Positions 1-15,237 of a stretch of DNA of 64,000 nucleotides are shown piece by piece (position 1 is the stretch's first letter; every line of letters begins with the position of its first letter). A model generated the notes under the pieces. The model saw only the letters and a program-made list of their open reading frames with translations, ran no database searches and was not told the DNA's origin. The DNA is from Selaginella tamariscina (taxonomy: Eukaryota > Streptophyta > Lycopodiopsida > Selaginellales > Selaginellaceae). The position numbers were made by a program, and so were the translations under genes. The DNA lies in contig PUQB01000245.1 of the NCBI GenBank assembly GCA_003024785.1, positions 284,348 through 348,347 on the forward strand. Reading direction: 5' to 3'.

Positions 1-1600
1 TCCTTCTTGAGAGAATACACCTCCGCCAGAGCTTCCCGCACTGTGTCCTTCTCATTCTTCAACTCAGTACTCAGGCCTCTGGGATGCATCCCTCTCGGCC
101 AAGAACTTCTTCTCCAGCTCCTTGTACGACTCCCTTGCAGCCTTTACCTGTTGCCTCTCCACTTCTGCCCGCTCCATGGCTTCAGCAAGGCTTGCTCGAA
201 TGAGTCTAGCATGCTCTTCTGACTCTGATCTCCTGCTGCTGCAACTGAATATGAAACAGCCTGCTCCTCCACACCTGTTTGTAGTGTCTGAGCCGAGTTT
301 TCCGTGAGAGCTCCAGCTCCTCCCGGACATCTTCAAGTAATGCTCTCACACTCTCCAGCTCTCTCTCGTCTCCAAAGTACGTACCTTGTTAGTTGCGACT
401 TCCTTCTCTAGCTTCTCAAGCTCACCTTTCACGCTCAAGTATGAAACTACTCGTGACTGTAGCTCGTCCTCAGATTGTCGAAGCTTCTCCTGTTTCGCAT
501 GGAGGCTCTCCGCCAGAGACTTGACTTCCGCTTCCTTAGTCTTCAGAGTCTCACGAAGCATGTTGAGCTCGACCGTCTGATGTGTCATTACCCCCTTGGC
601 ATTCCGGAGATGCAAATGCCTCAGTTTAAAGCTGCTGACGAGCCTCAGATAGCTCTTCATCACTCGTGTACACGGCTGCTTTCAAGGATGCCACAACTTC
701 TTCCTTCTTAGAGAGATTAGCTCGCAGTATATCCAGCTCACGCTGCTGCTCGATGACTTATCTTGCTTGCTCTCTTAGCTTCCTCGGTCCGGGCTGCCAG
801 TTCCCTGTACAGATGCTCGATCTCATCCCGTTTTCCCTGTTCACTTTATGAGCGTTCTCCAGCTCCGTGACTCTCTTCACAAGTACTAGCTTCGTGCTCT
901 CTATCACATGCTCGTCCAGTTCAGCTGCTGTCTCTGCAGTCCTCAGTTGCTCCTCTTTCTCCCTCAGCTTCTCATCCAGAGTTATGTCCAGTGTCAGTTC
1001 ACGGTGGTCACTGCTGCATTCTGGGAGCAAAAGCTGGGGATTTTGTGACACCTGTGTGACTGTTTCTCCGGTGTGGACACCATTGTCTGTTGCTTCTTCT
1101 TCTTGTTCCGTATACTGGGTTACTGCTTGTATCCCTTCCCTTTGCTTCTGATCTATACATTCTGTACGTTCTTCGAGCAGAACTCCTGTCTCAGCAGTTC
1201 TTAGTTGTCCCTGTAGAATTACCTGTTCATCACTAACTTGCTCCTCGTCCAGTATGACCTCCAGCTGAAGCTTGTGATCTCCACATTGTACTCGTTCGTG
1301 TTGAAACAGGCGTTCTAGAGTGTCTGTGGTGGGTTGTGAAGGATTGCTGCTGTTCTTTCTCGGCCTGTCTAAGATTGCACTGACTGAACTGTGCCTTCTG
1401 CCAGAAACTCTAACCTGGAAATGCACCCCGCATTCCTTCAATCCCTCTGTTTTGTGTACTGAATCTGTTCTTACCTTGAATGAATTATCTCGAGAAGCCG
1501 ATCCGAGGGACTGATAGCACGGTCCTACAGCTGCCGCTGCCGCGCAGGAAGCCATGGGTCTACAGGAGTTTGACTCTTCCACTCGGAACAGAGAACTCAT
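1..1600 (-). CDS. Coiled-coil protein, partial, possibly plastid-targeted
   Basis: The first ATG in frame is at 1600-1598. It is followed by an Ala/Ser-rich, acid-poor stretch (about residues 1-60) that could be a chloroplast transit peptide. From about residue 90 the protein is rich in Glu, Leu, Gln and Lys with heptad spacing, so a long coiled coil is likely. A short motif, QLRTAET, occurs twice, suggesting internal repetition. No intron is obvious. Coiled-coil coding continues through three or four frame changes (near 758, 640, 350 and 70), each a one-base shift, and it is still open at the left edge. It lies about 205 bases downstream of the PIF-like gene on the same strand. A MAR-binding filament (MFP1)-like thylakoid protein is one possibility, but I recognise no diagnostic motif. 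The coiled coil is seen; plastid targeting is inferred. Confidence 0.5.
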
Positions 1601-1805
1601 GAACCCTAAACGACGGAGTAATAAGCTACACCACAAGTTATCGCATGCCACGTGTCAATCACACAGCCAACAAGTTGTCAAAACGGTAAAAGGGCACAAG
1701 GCATACATATGAATATACACGTAAGATTCTCTGTTTTCTATCAGAAAAATTAGCATTTCCTTTATAATTAAAGTACAATTTAAATTAGTCGGCCCCTAGT
1801 TTAGT

Positions 1806-3941
1806 TAAAATTGGTGCTGCTGAGTTTGCTGCTGCTGTTGTGGATCTATATGTTGTTGTTGTTGCTGGTGTTGGCCCATTGGCAACATATATGGACTATA
1901 CATATCCCTGCTCACTACCTGATAAAATATATATATATGTAACCTGTATCCATGTGTGTATGTGTGCGTGCGTGCGTGCGTGTATGTGTGTGTGGTATAG
2001 AAAGAGATGCATGTATGGTGGTGAAGAGTAGTACCTGTAGAGGTAGTTGCATCTGCTGTTGGGAAACATATGTGTTATATGTGTCAAACAATTGTTGTGG
2101 TTGCTGCTGTTGAGGGGAATGCATTGATGAGCTACTTCCCATGCTGATCCCCATTCCCGACATTGGAACTCCCATTAGAGGTCCCACACCCATTCCGTAT
2201 GGATATGTAGGCATTTGTGACATGTTCATGCTCTGGATGCCTACCACTGGCGGCATGCTCATCCCTGTCCGCATGGACATCATCTGAAATACGAGCACAT
2301 ACACATTTATATACATATGCATCTGTATGTCACAAACACAGACGTGAGGAGTGCGTATATTCACTCTCTCTCTCACACACAGAACTATATATATGTGTGT
2401 GTGTGTGTACATATATGGATGCCTATGTACCTGTAATTGAAGCTGGAGCATCTTCAAATATTCTATTGCCTCATCAAGCATGGAAGCTTTGTCTGTCTGT
2501 GACATATACAATTAGTTAATAAGTAACAAAGTAAAGCTTATACATACACACACGACGACATATGTGTGTATGTAATGTCTTGGCATACCTTATTTGAGTT
2601 TGGAATAAGCTCCTGCAAGGCTCTCATTTTCTCATTGATTCTATCTCGTCTCCGCTGCAAAATACAATATGAGATGCAAATCCTCAACACACACACACGA
2701 TAAAATCAATTTATACACACACACACACAGACACACGTACAAACATACCCGTTCAGACAGATTATGAACTTCTGCAGCACGGCTTCTCTTTGGACGTGCT
2801 TGCTTCTTTGTGTCAATGGATTCCCCATCTACGTCCTGCATAAACCAAGTTCTTTAGAGGTTATATAGCATATAGCTATGTAGTGTTCATCCATATACAG
2901 ACAATAATGCATTATTCATATATTTTCCCTAATGTCATGTATGTGAACTAACACACATGCACATAAACATGTTATATGGTGTATACATGTATGTACGTAC
3001 ATATGTTACCTCGCTTTGGCAATCTAAAGAATCCACCATCTTCCTCTTCTCAGCAACTCTCTGAACCTTCTCCGACTTCTCCGTAGTGTTCTCGGAGCCA
3101 CCCGATGAAGAAGTGATCGTCGGCTCAGGGTTCTCCAGCGACTTAGTCTTACACGAGCTAGATTCCTTCTTCACATTCTTGGAGTCTCCAACGTACGAAC
3201 CGCTGCTCTTCTCGGCTCTCAGAGACGTAGGAACCGAGTATATCGGTATAGTCGATGACATATTCTTCGGTGGCTGTATTTCAGTAACTATCTCCCCGGT
3301 AGTTACCGTGGTACTTGTTGAGGTAGCTCCTGTAGGCCATTTTGGAACAGGAGGCTGTATCGAGGTCCGCACTTTACAAAAGGCCTCGAGTCCCACTTGT
3401 GAAATTAGTCCTGCTGCACGCTCAGCTCCGAGTGCCATAGCTTTTTCAGCATTCCCTGGCTTCATACTTGCACATCTATCTGTGTTAAGAGCTGTACCTG
3501 TTGTTGTTACCACTCCCCTGCAGTTCACAGTCGGGGTGAAAACCTCTGTACAGTAGCTCCGGTCGAAGGAGTCGTCTACCGGGTACTGTAACCAGGAAAG
3601 CATCTCGTCATCTTGGGATATTCCAGTGGTCGCCAAGGCATCTATGATGGTATCTCTTGCTTTCGCTTGGCATTCTTGCCATTGGGTCTCTTCAGTGGCT
3701 TGTTTAGCTTGTTCCCTTGCATCTCATCATGCCTGATGAGAGTGTTAACAAAGCTTATTTATATAATTAATCTTGTCGGTGAGAACTAATCATATTAATA
3801 AAATACATACGCTAATGACAGATCGGAGACGTTTAATCTTCGCTGCTTGAGCTCTTCCCACTTCCCCTTGATCGGCAAGATCTGATTAGATAGAAACGTG
3901 CCGGTCATATTCAGCATAGGCATGCATTGGGCCTGGCTCAT
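1806..3941 (-). CDS. PIF: PIF-like bHLH transcription factor
   Basis: Seven exons can be joined: 3941-3811, 3732-3010, 2836-2749, 2654-2589, 2496-2431, 2283-2035 and 1918-1806, with stop TAA at 1808-1806. The bHLH domain spans exons 3-5. Its basic region contains [19 protein letters not shown] (H-E-R contacts for the G-box CACGTG), followed by helix 1 ([14 protein letters not shown]), the loop and helix 2 ([20 protein letters not shown]). Upstream, [15 protein letters not shown] matches the conserved acidic/aromatic block found next to the phytochrome-binding region in PIF proteins. I cannot see a convincing APB motif. The C-terminus is Met/Gly-rich and then Gln-rich, typical of an activation region. 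PIFs act in the nucleus, bind G-boxes and are removed by phytochrome in light. Exon 2 needs one single-base frame correction near 3645. The first exon and its start are the least certain part. Confidence 0.85.
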
Positions 3942-3955
3942 ACTCTATAAAAACA

Positions 3956-3959
3956 ACAC

Positions 3960-4000
<41 letters not shown>

Positions 4001-5640
4001 CAACACAACTATATATATATGTATATTATATATACCGTATATATCTTGACCACTCTGGACTTGCAGCAATCAACAATACAGTATGCTTATCATCTTCTCT
4101 GCGATTTCGGGTGCCTCACACTAAAATTTGTATAGTAATTCTTTAAGAATTATTTAAAAATTACTATACTTCATAGAAATGCTTAGCAATTAGCAGCAGA
4201 GAATGAACAGCGGAGTAGAAAGAGTACAGATCTTAGGCGCACAAACAAGAACCCTAAATCCGCCATAGCCAAAGTTTAAAACATTTACTTTGTTGTATAA
4301 CTAATAACAAGATCATGTCCGGACCATGCAAGATTTTTTTTCGTACACGTGTCATTTCCGGACTGGCCCTGCAGATTTCTGATATGGTGTAGAGCGCTGC
4401 CAGCTGGACTTGTATCCAATTTGATTTGCAGCTTGTGGCTGGTAATCAACTACCTTCTCTTTGTACAAGCAGCTATACATATTAATTAATTAATTAATTA
4501 CTATTTACATAATTATTTTTATTTTTAATAAAATTAATTATGTATATAAGATAATCTTCCGGAATATAAGGAAATATTTGTACAAACTAGAGGTTTAATT
4601 TGGTACAAATGATGTGCACCACAAGTATTGGATTGGACTGAGAAGCCAGGCAGGCACATGCAAAAGTATACATGTCCTTATTGCCAACTTTCATCACTGA
4701 GAAGACCACTCACCTAAAGAGCCCTGACACTTTGGGTCCCACTTAGAATATATGTTCATTTTATTACCTAATTAAGCACTTAATTAGTTATTAGTTCCTG
4801 ATTAATAATATGAAAACAATCTACTAGAAAAGTACAACTTGTATAGATACAGATGTACTGGGTGTCATTTCAGCAAGATTGATATCCAATACGTATACAT
4901 TACGATACGTGTATGTATACATTGTACTGTATAGATACAGATGTACAAGCGGTCAATCCAATTATAACTGGAGGCTATTTTTATATAGGTCCACACAACG
5001 TAGTTAATTAACTAGTTTAAAAGTTAGTTAACTAATAATTTGATTCATACTTATGTTTTCATTCTGACAGTGTTTTAGACACGTGCGTGTTACATATAGA
5101 TATACGTACGTACGTTTGAAGGTGTACCTATTTGTATAAATTGAATTTTCAGTACATTATGCTTATGAATCACACGGCCCTGAATATTGAATGCTGCCTA
5201 TGCCATTGAATGTTAAAAATAGAAAAAGATTTATTTTTTATTTAGGTTTTCTATTAGAGCAAAATTTTCGTTTCACTAGGAAGGCTATAGACATTCTATA
5301 CATATAGTATATTCCTCATATAATAAAAAGAATATACTTGAATATTATAATGCTAATTAACTTAAGTATATTCTTTCCATATTGAATATTTATTTCACGT
5401 ACCAATTATTTAATATGGTTTTGTGATTTGTGAATTTTGGTTTGAGGATGTTAAAGATTGTGAATCAATCTTACGATGACTAAGAGGCCCAAGAAGGACA
5501 AAACACAAGTTAATATTTATTTCATTTATAAAAGCTTGATAATTAAAAATGTTGTAAAGAAAAGAGATTCTGCATAATAAAGGGTGGAGATGGACTTGGA
5601 ATTTGCTAATCAATAGGATGAGAATGATGTTGGTACACTA
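3956..5640. other. AT-rich spacer, no gene seen
   Basis: Probable promoter and 5' leader of the PIF-like gene, then AT-rich intergenic DNA. A (TA)n run lies at about 3963-3998, a TTAA-repeat stretch at about 4480-4500, and ACGTACGT-type alternating purine-pyrimidine runs at about 5100. I see no credible coding region. Confidence 0.6.
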
Positions 5641-5649
5641 TAGAATATA

Positions 5650-7650
5650 AAGAATGTTGGAGCCTCTTCTAAAAAGAGGGCTAAAGTTTGAAAACCTCAT
5701 TGGAAAGCTGCTCATAAGTGGGCATACCTAGTGATTGAGATGAAAAAGCTAAAGAAGCCTGATGAGCTCCCAGAAAAGATCACTCTTATGAAGTGCAAGT
5801 AGTGTGTTAATGCTAGATAAATAACTTCTTTTGCTAAAGAGGGAAGCACTATAGTCCAACTGAGAGTTTTGGTCAAGTATGCTAGCTCAATTGAATATAA
5901 AGAAGCTTAGTAGAGATGGGAGCATAAGGAGAATAGAGTCTGCATGCCATCCCTTTTCCAAATATGAGCATCTTTATTAACATTTAATTAATATGGAAGT
6001 TATAAACATTTTCAAAAGCAAAGTGTACGGCACATACCTCAACAAGGCATTTTGTAAAGAGTTTTATTTAGCATTATACGATGTTTCTTATAACTCTTTG
6101 TGTCTTAAAATATTTAAGAGCCCTGATTTTCAATCAGATGCAATGATAGCACTAATAAATCAATGGAGGGGCATGTGATCATCTATGTTTGTTTTTTGAG
6201 AAATGATGGACATGAAAAATGTCATGTAGCATTTACTAAGTTAACTAAGATATACGATGAAACTATAGAAATCAAGTTTAAAATTATAACTCAACTTATT
6301 AAAAAAAAAGGGTTTGTGTTTAATTAAACTTGTGACAACTTGTATGTGTCAAGCCACGATCCAAGAACAAGGAAGCTTGACTCAAAAGCAGGACAGGAAT
6401 TAGGAATCAAGTTGCAATTCAAGAGTAAGAAGGCTTGACTTAGGAAAGAACAAGGACTAAGAATAAGACAAGAGCAAGATAGGAACTATATGAAGCAAGG
6501 AGCAAGACAAGATTGATCGTAAAAAGATTGGTGTTGATAGTAATTAATTGTACAACAGTTTTATGTTCACAACTCCAAGAACTAATCTAGTCATGAGCCT
6601 AATCTAGTCATGAATTAAAAATGGTGACGCTTATCCTTTAGGCATATTCTGTAGCACATCTTGTAAAATATCCTGTATCTTATAAATATATTCTATAGGC
6701 ATACCTATATTTTTATATTCTGTATCCTATATCTAGAATCCTACATCCTGTATCGGATCATGACAATAGATAGGTGCTCCGTAATGGTTGACAATCATAG
6801 TGGATTAACCACCAAGTTGAAGACCCTATGTCACCACATATGCTTTCCACCCATTATTTTGGCCACAAAGAGAATCTTGTTGCCGGTTAAGTTATGTCTA
6901 GTTTCTTTGAGCTTATTTACTTAAATAAGCTATGTAGAACTATTTACTCATGGCTTCATGCATCAGGAAAAAGGATGGAGCATTTATCTTTTATGAAAGT
7001 GTTCTTAAATTGTCAAAATTGAGAATGTTTTAATCATTCAATCAAATGGTTCTTAAAAGGCAAGGTCATGGAAAGAATGATGACTATCATTATTGACTAA
7101 GTGTGGATTTGAAAACATAATTCTATATAACTAACTCTCTAACTTTAGAGTTCAATATTGCATCCACTTGTTGATTAATGTATACTTTAAGTTAAACAAC
7201 TTAAACAAAGTGTTTCAAGTAGATTTTATGGATATTACTAGCATTTCCACCTTTGTTCAAGTCACAAAATCTAATCTTATAAAGAAGTTTCTCAAGGATT
7301 CTATAAGTTGTGACACTAAGTTTTTGCATATGTTTATGAACAAATGTGGAAAGCAAGGAGAAATTCACTTTAATGATGCTGTTAAGGAGAAACATATTCA
7401 CAATCTAAACTTTTTCCCAATGGAAGGCAACAAAGAGAGGTTATATTCTAGAGGCCTTTATGTAGCTGGGTACATATTTTTCACAAATCTATAGTATAGA
7501 ATGGTTGATAATGGTGTATTTTTCAATGCTTACAAATTTTTCAACCCTAAGCTCTATCCCAAGCTTGAGTAAGAATCTTCGAAATGGTTAGAGGTTTTTA
7601 TTTCAACAATATGATATGCTTGTGGACAATGAGGTAAGAGGTGAATTAGA
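5650..7650 (+). pseudogene. Decayed hAT-type transposase, split by an LTR
   Basis: Fragments on the plus strand in shifting frames, broken by many stops, have the order expected of a hAT-like transposase of the ZNF862/C17orf113 kind. There is an N-terminal block with a Cys-x2-Cys pair (about 5700-5850). After the interruption comes a block with DNHSGLTTKLK, then a His, and a Leu-Cys-Arg motif (about 6780-6960). A C-terminal stretch at about 7168-7500 holds the longest open run, 108 codons, followed by FFNPKLYP (about 7530-7560). The assignment rests on remembered family patterns and the order of the blocks, not on an intact domain. An unrelated LTR sits at 6347-6765 in opposite orientation. 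The element is dead. Confidence 0.5.
6347..6765 (-). mobile_element. LTR fragment or solo LTR, same family as 57379-57976
   Basis: Read on the minus strand it begins TGTCATGATCCGATACAGG and ends GGATCGTGGCTTGACA, so it has TG...CA ends. It matches the plus-strand LTR at 57379-57976 along its length, including the shared block ACGATCAATCTTGTCTTGCT and the CAGGATA-rich section. It is about 180 bases shorter than that copy. I could not identify a convincing target-site duplication. It interrupts the hAT relic. Confidence 0.65.
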
Positions 7651-7868
7651 CTCATTCATTTAGTGATTTTGCAACTGGTTCTAGGAGGTATGCAAAAATG
7701 ATTCCACCACAAGAGATTCTTTACTATAGATGATAAAGCCTTGGGAAATCCTTAATGTTGTCCCTGTTGATACCGTAACAAAAAGGGGATTATATATCTT
7801 ATAACTTTCTCTCTTTCATGGGTTAATAATGAACTTTTATTAACAGGAGTTTTCGTCGCATTCTATGA

Positions 7869-8090
7869 TCAGTCCATGTCTTTGTACTGGATTGTAAACT
7901 TCTTATAGATGCTCATTAGCTTTGCAACAAACTCTGCACTTAAGCAATTAGAATGTGTGTGTGTGTATGGAGATTTAATATAAATTGTCACATAATACGT
8001 ACCTTCAAGTTTAAAGACAGCATCAGCTCCTTCAGGCAGCTTTTTAGCCTAGCACAAAGTCAAATTTATTAAACAATATATATTCCATAT

Positions 8091-8128
<38 letters not shown>

Positions 8129-9373
8129 CACACGCACGCGCACACATGTTTTATAAGCAAACATACATAAAACTTTGCCCATTGATGTATTTCATCTTTC
8201 AATGGCACGTCCACCAGTCGCACAAGTTCATCAACAAGTCTCTGAAACAAAGTTGAAGTAATATGCTATAATATAAATTATTATAATACCATATATCAAT
8301 GACTTCTTACCCAGTGAATAATCTTAGCAGCAAGACCTTCATCTAAAAGCCTTTGGATTTTCCCTTTGACATGGTACAATCTAAAATGTAAAAATAAAAA
8401 TACATTTAAAAAAAAAGAAATATATATTTCATTAAACTAAAGAATTAATATATAATTTAATAAAAATAAAATAAAACATATTTCATACCTCTTGGGAGTT
8501 TGTTCATTGGTAATATCTCTAGCTATATTAATAATTTCATCTTCCCAATCCGTAACAATAGGTTGATCTTGCTTAAAGGGATACCTGCGTTTTTAATTAA
8601 TATTAAAATAAATTTATTATAAGATTAAAAAATATTTAATATAAATAATATTTTCTTAACTGGTTAACTTTGCATGCCTCCAATGACAATACAGCTTGTC
8701 GAAGATTACTCTCAGACAATGTTGCAATCCTTCTTGCAAAGCTTAATGGCAACTCTATATTCTCTCTCTTAGCAACAAACTGAAGAACCTGTACAACCTG
8801 AAAATGAATTATATATTAATTAATATATTACAGACATATACACACATATGCATCTGTGTACATACATGTGTACAAGTGGATACACTCATATACACAAACA
8901 CACACACACACACACACACACGGAGAAATATACTGACATCCTCAACTGTAGGAGGTTTCACATCCACAACAACGCAGCGTGATTGAATAGATTCCAATAT
9001 ATTAAGTGTATTTTGGCAACAGAAAATGACTTTGCAATGATCAGTATAGCAATCCATAAGCCAACGTATATACTGCTGTGATTCCATATTCACCTTATCT
9101 GCTTCATATAATACTAAAACTGCACCAAAACCATATAAATTACACACACACACACATACATGTACTTATACATATACACACCTTTATAGTCCATAAGGTT
9201 GCTTGCATCAAAATCATTGTCATGAGTTTTACATGAGACCTTCATTTCTTTGAAGATGGTGGTGAGTACAGTTCTAAGATACACACCAACATGTCCCAAA
9301 TTTATTTCTATATGGTGACCACTCGATGCCATAGGAAGCGAGAATTTCTTTCCCTACCAACGCTCAAATCAGT

Positions 9374-9415
<42 letters not shown>

Positions 9416-9713
9416 CTTACATCTGCTACAAATGTTCTCGTCTCGTTTCTCACCTTCAGAAGAAAATATAACCCCCATTAGCATCTTATGTATTATCATA
9501 TACACAGACACATACATATGTGTGTGTGTGCGTACCTGGAAAACAGCAGTTCCAAAGATATCAGCAAGCAATGCCATGATCAAGCATTTTTTTCCAGATC
9601 CAAGCGGGCCACGAATCAGCAAGTTATGACAATTCCCTCTTGATATCTGTTCTCGAACAAAACAATTTATAATATAAAGTTCTCTCTCTCTCTCTCTCCC
9701 TCTCCCTCTCCCT

Positions 9714-9744
<31 letters not shown>

Positions 9745-10547
9745 CCTCTCTCTCTCTCTTACAAGCTGTTTCAAGTGCTGAGCCTGCTGAGTGTTAATAA
9801 CAAACGAGCTTAGACTCTCAGGACGGTGTTTATCAACCCAAAACTTGGGCATAACGTCGGTAAACCCAGCTATGGACGAAGACTTCTGTTGATTCCTGCT
9901 GTTTATTGAAAAACAGCTAAAAGACTGCAAATCGCCACTGGAAGACGGCTGCAGTACAAAGCAATAAGCTTGTGTGTGTGTGAATTAGTGATTTACCTGG
10001 CCAATACATGCTTGTGCAGCTAGAGTAGGCTTACTAGTACAAGATATAGCACACGCAGAGAGCTTGGAAACAAGTAAATCCAGGCTCTGCGTACGCCGAA
10101 TTGTTAAGAGCGGCTCGTGCACCTTTGAACTGGTGCCATTACCAGCGTTAAGCAATGGTTTTGTTACTGCAACCGTGTTTACGGTACTAGAGGTGCTTGG
10201 TCGACCGCTCTTTGCAACTGCAGTCTTATCTTCTTCTTCTTCTTCATGTCTGCATTGTGTGTACATACTTGTCACTCTCTCTCTCTCTCTCACACACACA
10301 CATACCTGTGAGAAGCTTGGTGATCATTGTTGGTAAGCCAAGCTGCAGGCGGTTTCGGTCTGGGAGGAATGGTAGAGAAGAGCATGCGCGGCTCATTCAG
10401 GAAACCTGTATACGGTGAAGAATGTGCAGGATGTTTAGTGTTTAGTGCAGACCATCCGTGGCCAAACACAATCCCAGATGCACTTGAATCATCCTCACGC
10501 TCCTCAAGATGAACACCAAACCTGTTCTTTGTTGCTGTAGCATCCAT
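7869..10547 (-). CDS. RFC3-like AAA+ clamp-loader protein
   Basis: Twelve exons join without any frame break into 544 codons plus a stop: 10547-10306, 10249-9997, 9948-9763, 9646-9536, 9353-9182, 9119-8938, 8797-8661, 8584-8489, 8380-8311, 8241-8167, 8048-8003 and 7933-7869. After a roughly 200-residue Ser/Pro-containing extension comes WVDKHRPESL, the clamp-loader entry motif. It is followed by Walker A (GPLGSGKK), the sensor region YEADKVN (in place of the usual DEAD-like box), CCQNTLNI and SRC. The C-terminal collar helices end in EFVAKLMSIYKKF, as in RFC3 (38-kDa subunit). Canonical RFC3 is about 355 residues and lacks the extension. This therefore fits a plant RFC3-like paralogue rather than the core subunit. 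Proposed role: DNA-replication or checkpoint clamp loading in the nucleus. (GA)n and (GT)n tracts fill several introns. Confidence 0.85.
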
Positions 10548-11355
10548 GGAGAAGCACGAAACAAGACAAATGCAAACCTAACCTGGAGAATCCAACTTCC
10601 GGACCTCCCAATAAGCTGTATAAGCTGTATAAGCTGTATAAGCTGTAACCACACACACACAGTGCACGCGCGCGCGCGTGCACACACAGACAATGTAGCT
10701 TAGTAATTTTCACAATATATAAATTTATGTATATATGTAGTAAAATTTCAAATCAGATAAATTGTTAGTTTTCCCAATCCAGCCTCGTCCTTTAATAAAA
10801 TTAATTAACTTAATTATTTTAATGATTTTATATGCATTTAGAGGATATAAATTTAAAAAACTTTCAAGATTAATGCATTTACATCATTTGGTATATATAA
10901 TTTTTCTTTAAATACATCCTCATTTTTAATATTTACTAGTTAATTAAATTTTAGTTAATTATCACTAAACTAAACCAGTCCTTTTTATTTATTAATCCTG
11001 TGGTTATATACATATATAAAAGTAGAATGTAATTTTATTCTTTGTTATGTAGAATTTTACTGTCATATTTTAAAATTTTAATAATCTTAAATAAATTTAT
11101 ATGGTTTTCATAAATATTTGATTCTTATATTTGAAACAGATTGAGATACGTTATTGGTAATTAATTAAAATATGATTAATCAGCAAATATTAAAATCAGG
11201 AAAAAGCATGTAAAAAAACTTATAAATACCAAATTATGTATATAACTGAAATGCATTACTTGAAGGGGTTTCTAATTTATTAATTTAATTAACTGTGACT
11301 GCTAATCAAAAAAATAGTTAGGGATTAGTTTAGGTGAGGTTTAAGGTTAGGGTTT
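10548..11355. promoter_or_regulatory. Shared spacer between divergent genes
   Basis: About 800 bases separate the starts of the RFC3-like gene (-) and the helicase-like gene (+). The RFC3 side holds a short tandem repeat TAAGCTGTA (about 10612-10648) and a (GC)n/(CA)n run at about 10650-10688. The rest is about 75-80 percent AT. The sequence GGTTAGGGTTT just before the ATG at 11356 is a telo-box-like 5' leader common in plant housekeeping genes. No separate gene is seen. Confidence 0.5.
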
Positions 11356-14915
<3,560 letters not shown>

Positions 14916-15237
14916 TTTTCATTACTTAAATGTTAATTTCACTCTATATTATTTATGATTTAATATAATATATTATACTAGTATAATTTATATATATAAC
15001 TACACATTGTTGTTATATTAATTATAATTGTTTCAACAGTTTATGTATATTATCCTAGAAGGTTTAAGAGTTTAAATAATCTTATAATTATTTAAAAGAA
15101 AATTAATATATAGATCTTTATATATACAAAAAAATTCGGAAAAAAACATAATTAAAACACTCATGAGTACGAGTCAGCTGCTACCTCTCGCCAAAAACAA
15201 ATTACGAGTTACATACATACATATCAAACCAGCTTGA
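14916..15237. terminator. Tail-to-tail 3' region
   Basis: 322 bases of AT-rich DNA between the stop of the helicase-like gene and the stop of the convergent NLP gene. It must hold both polyadenylation regions; I did not pick out a specific signal and see no gene. Confidence 0.4.

Noticed and set aside
3086-3556. 156-codon plus-strand frame
   Set aside because: It is the antisense of exon 2 of the PIF-like gene and lacks any feature of its own.
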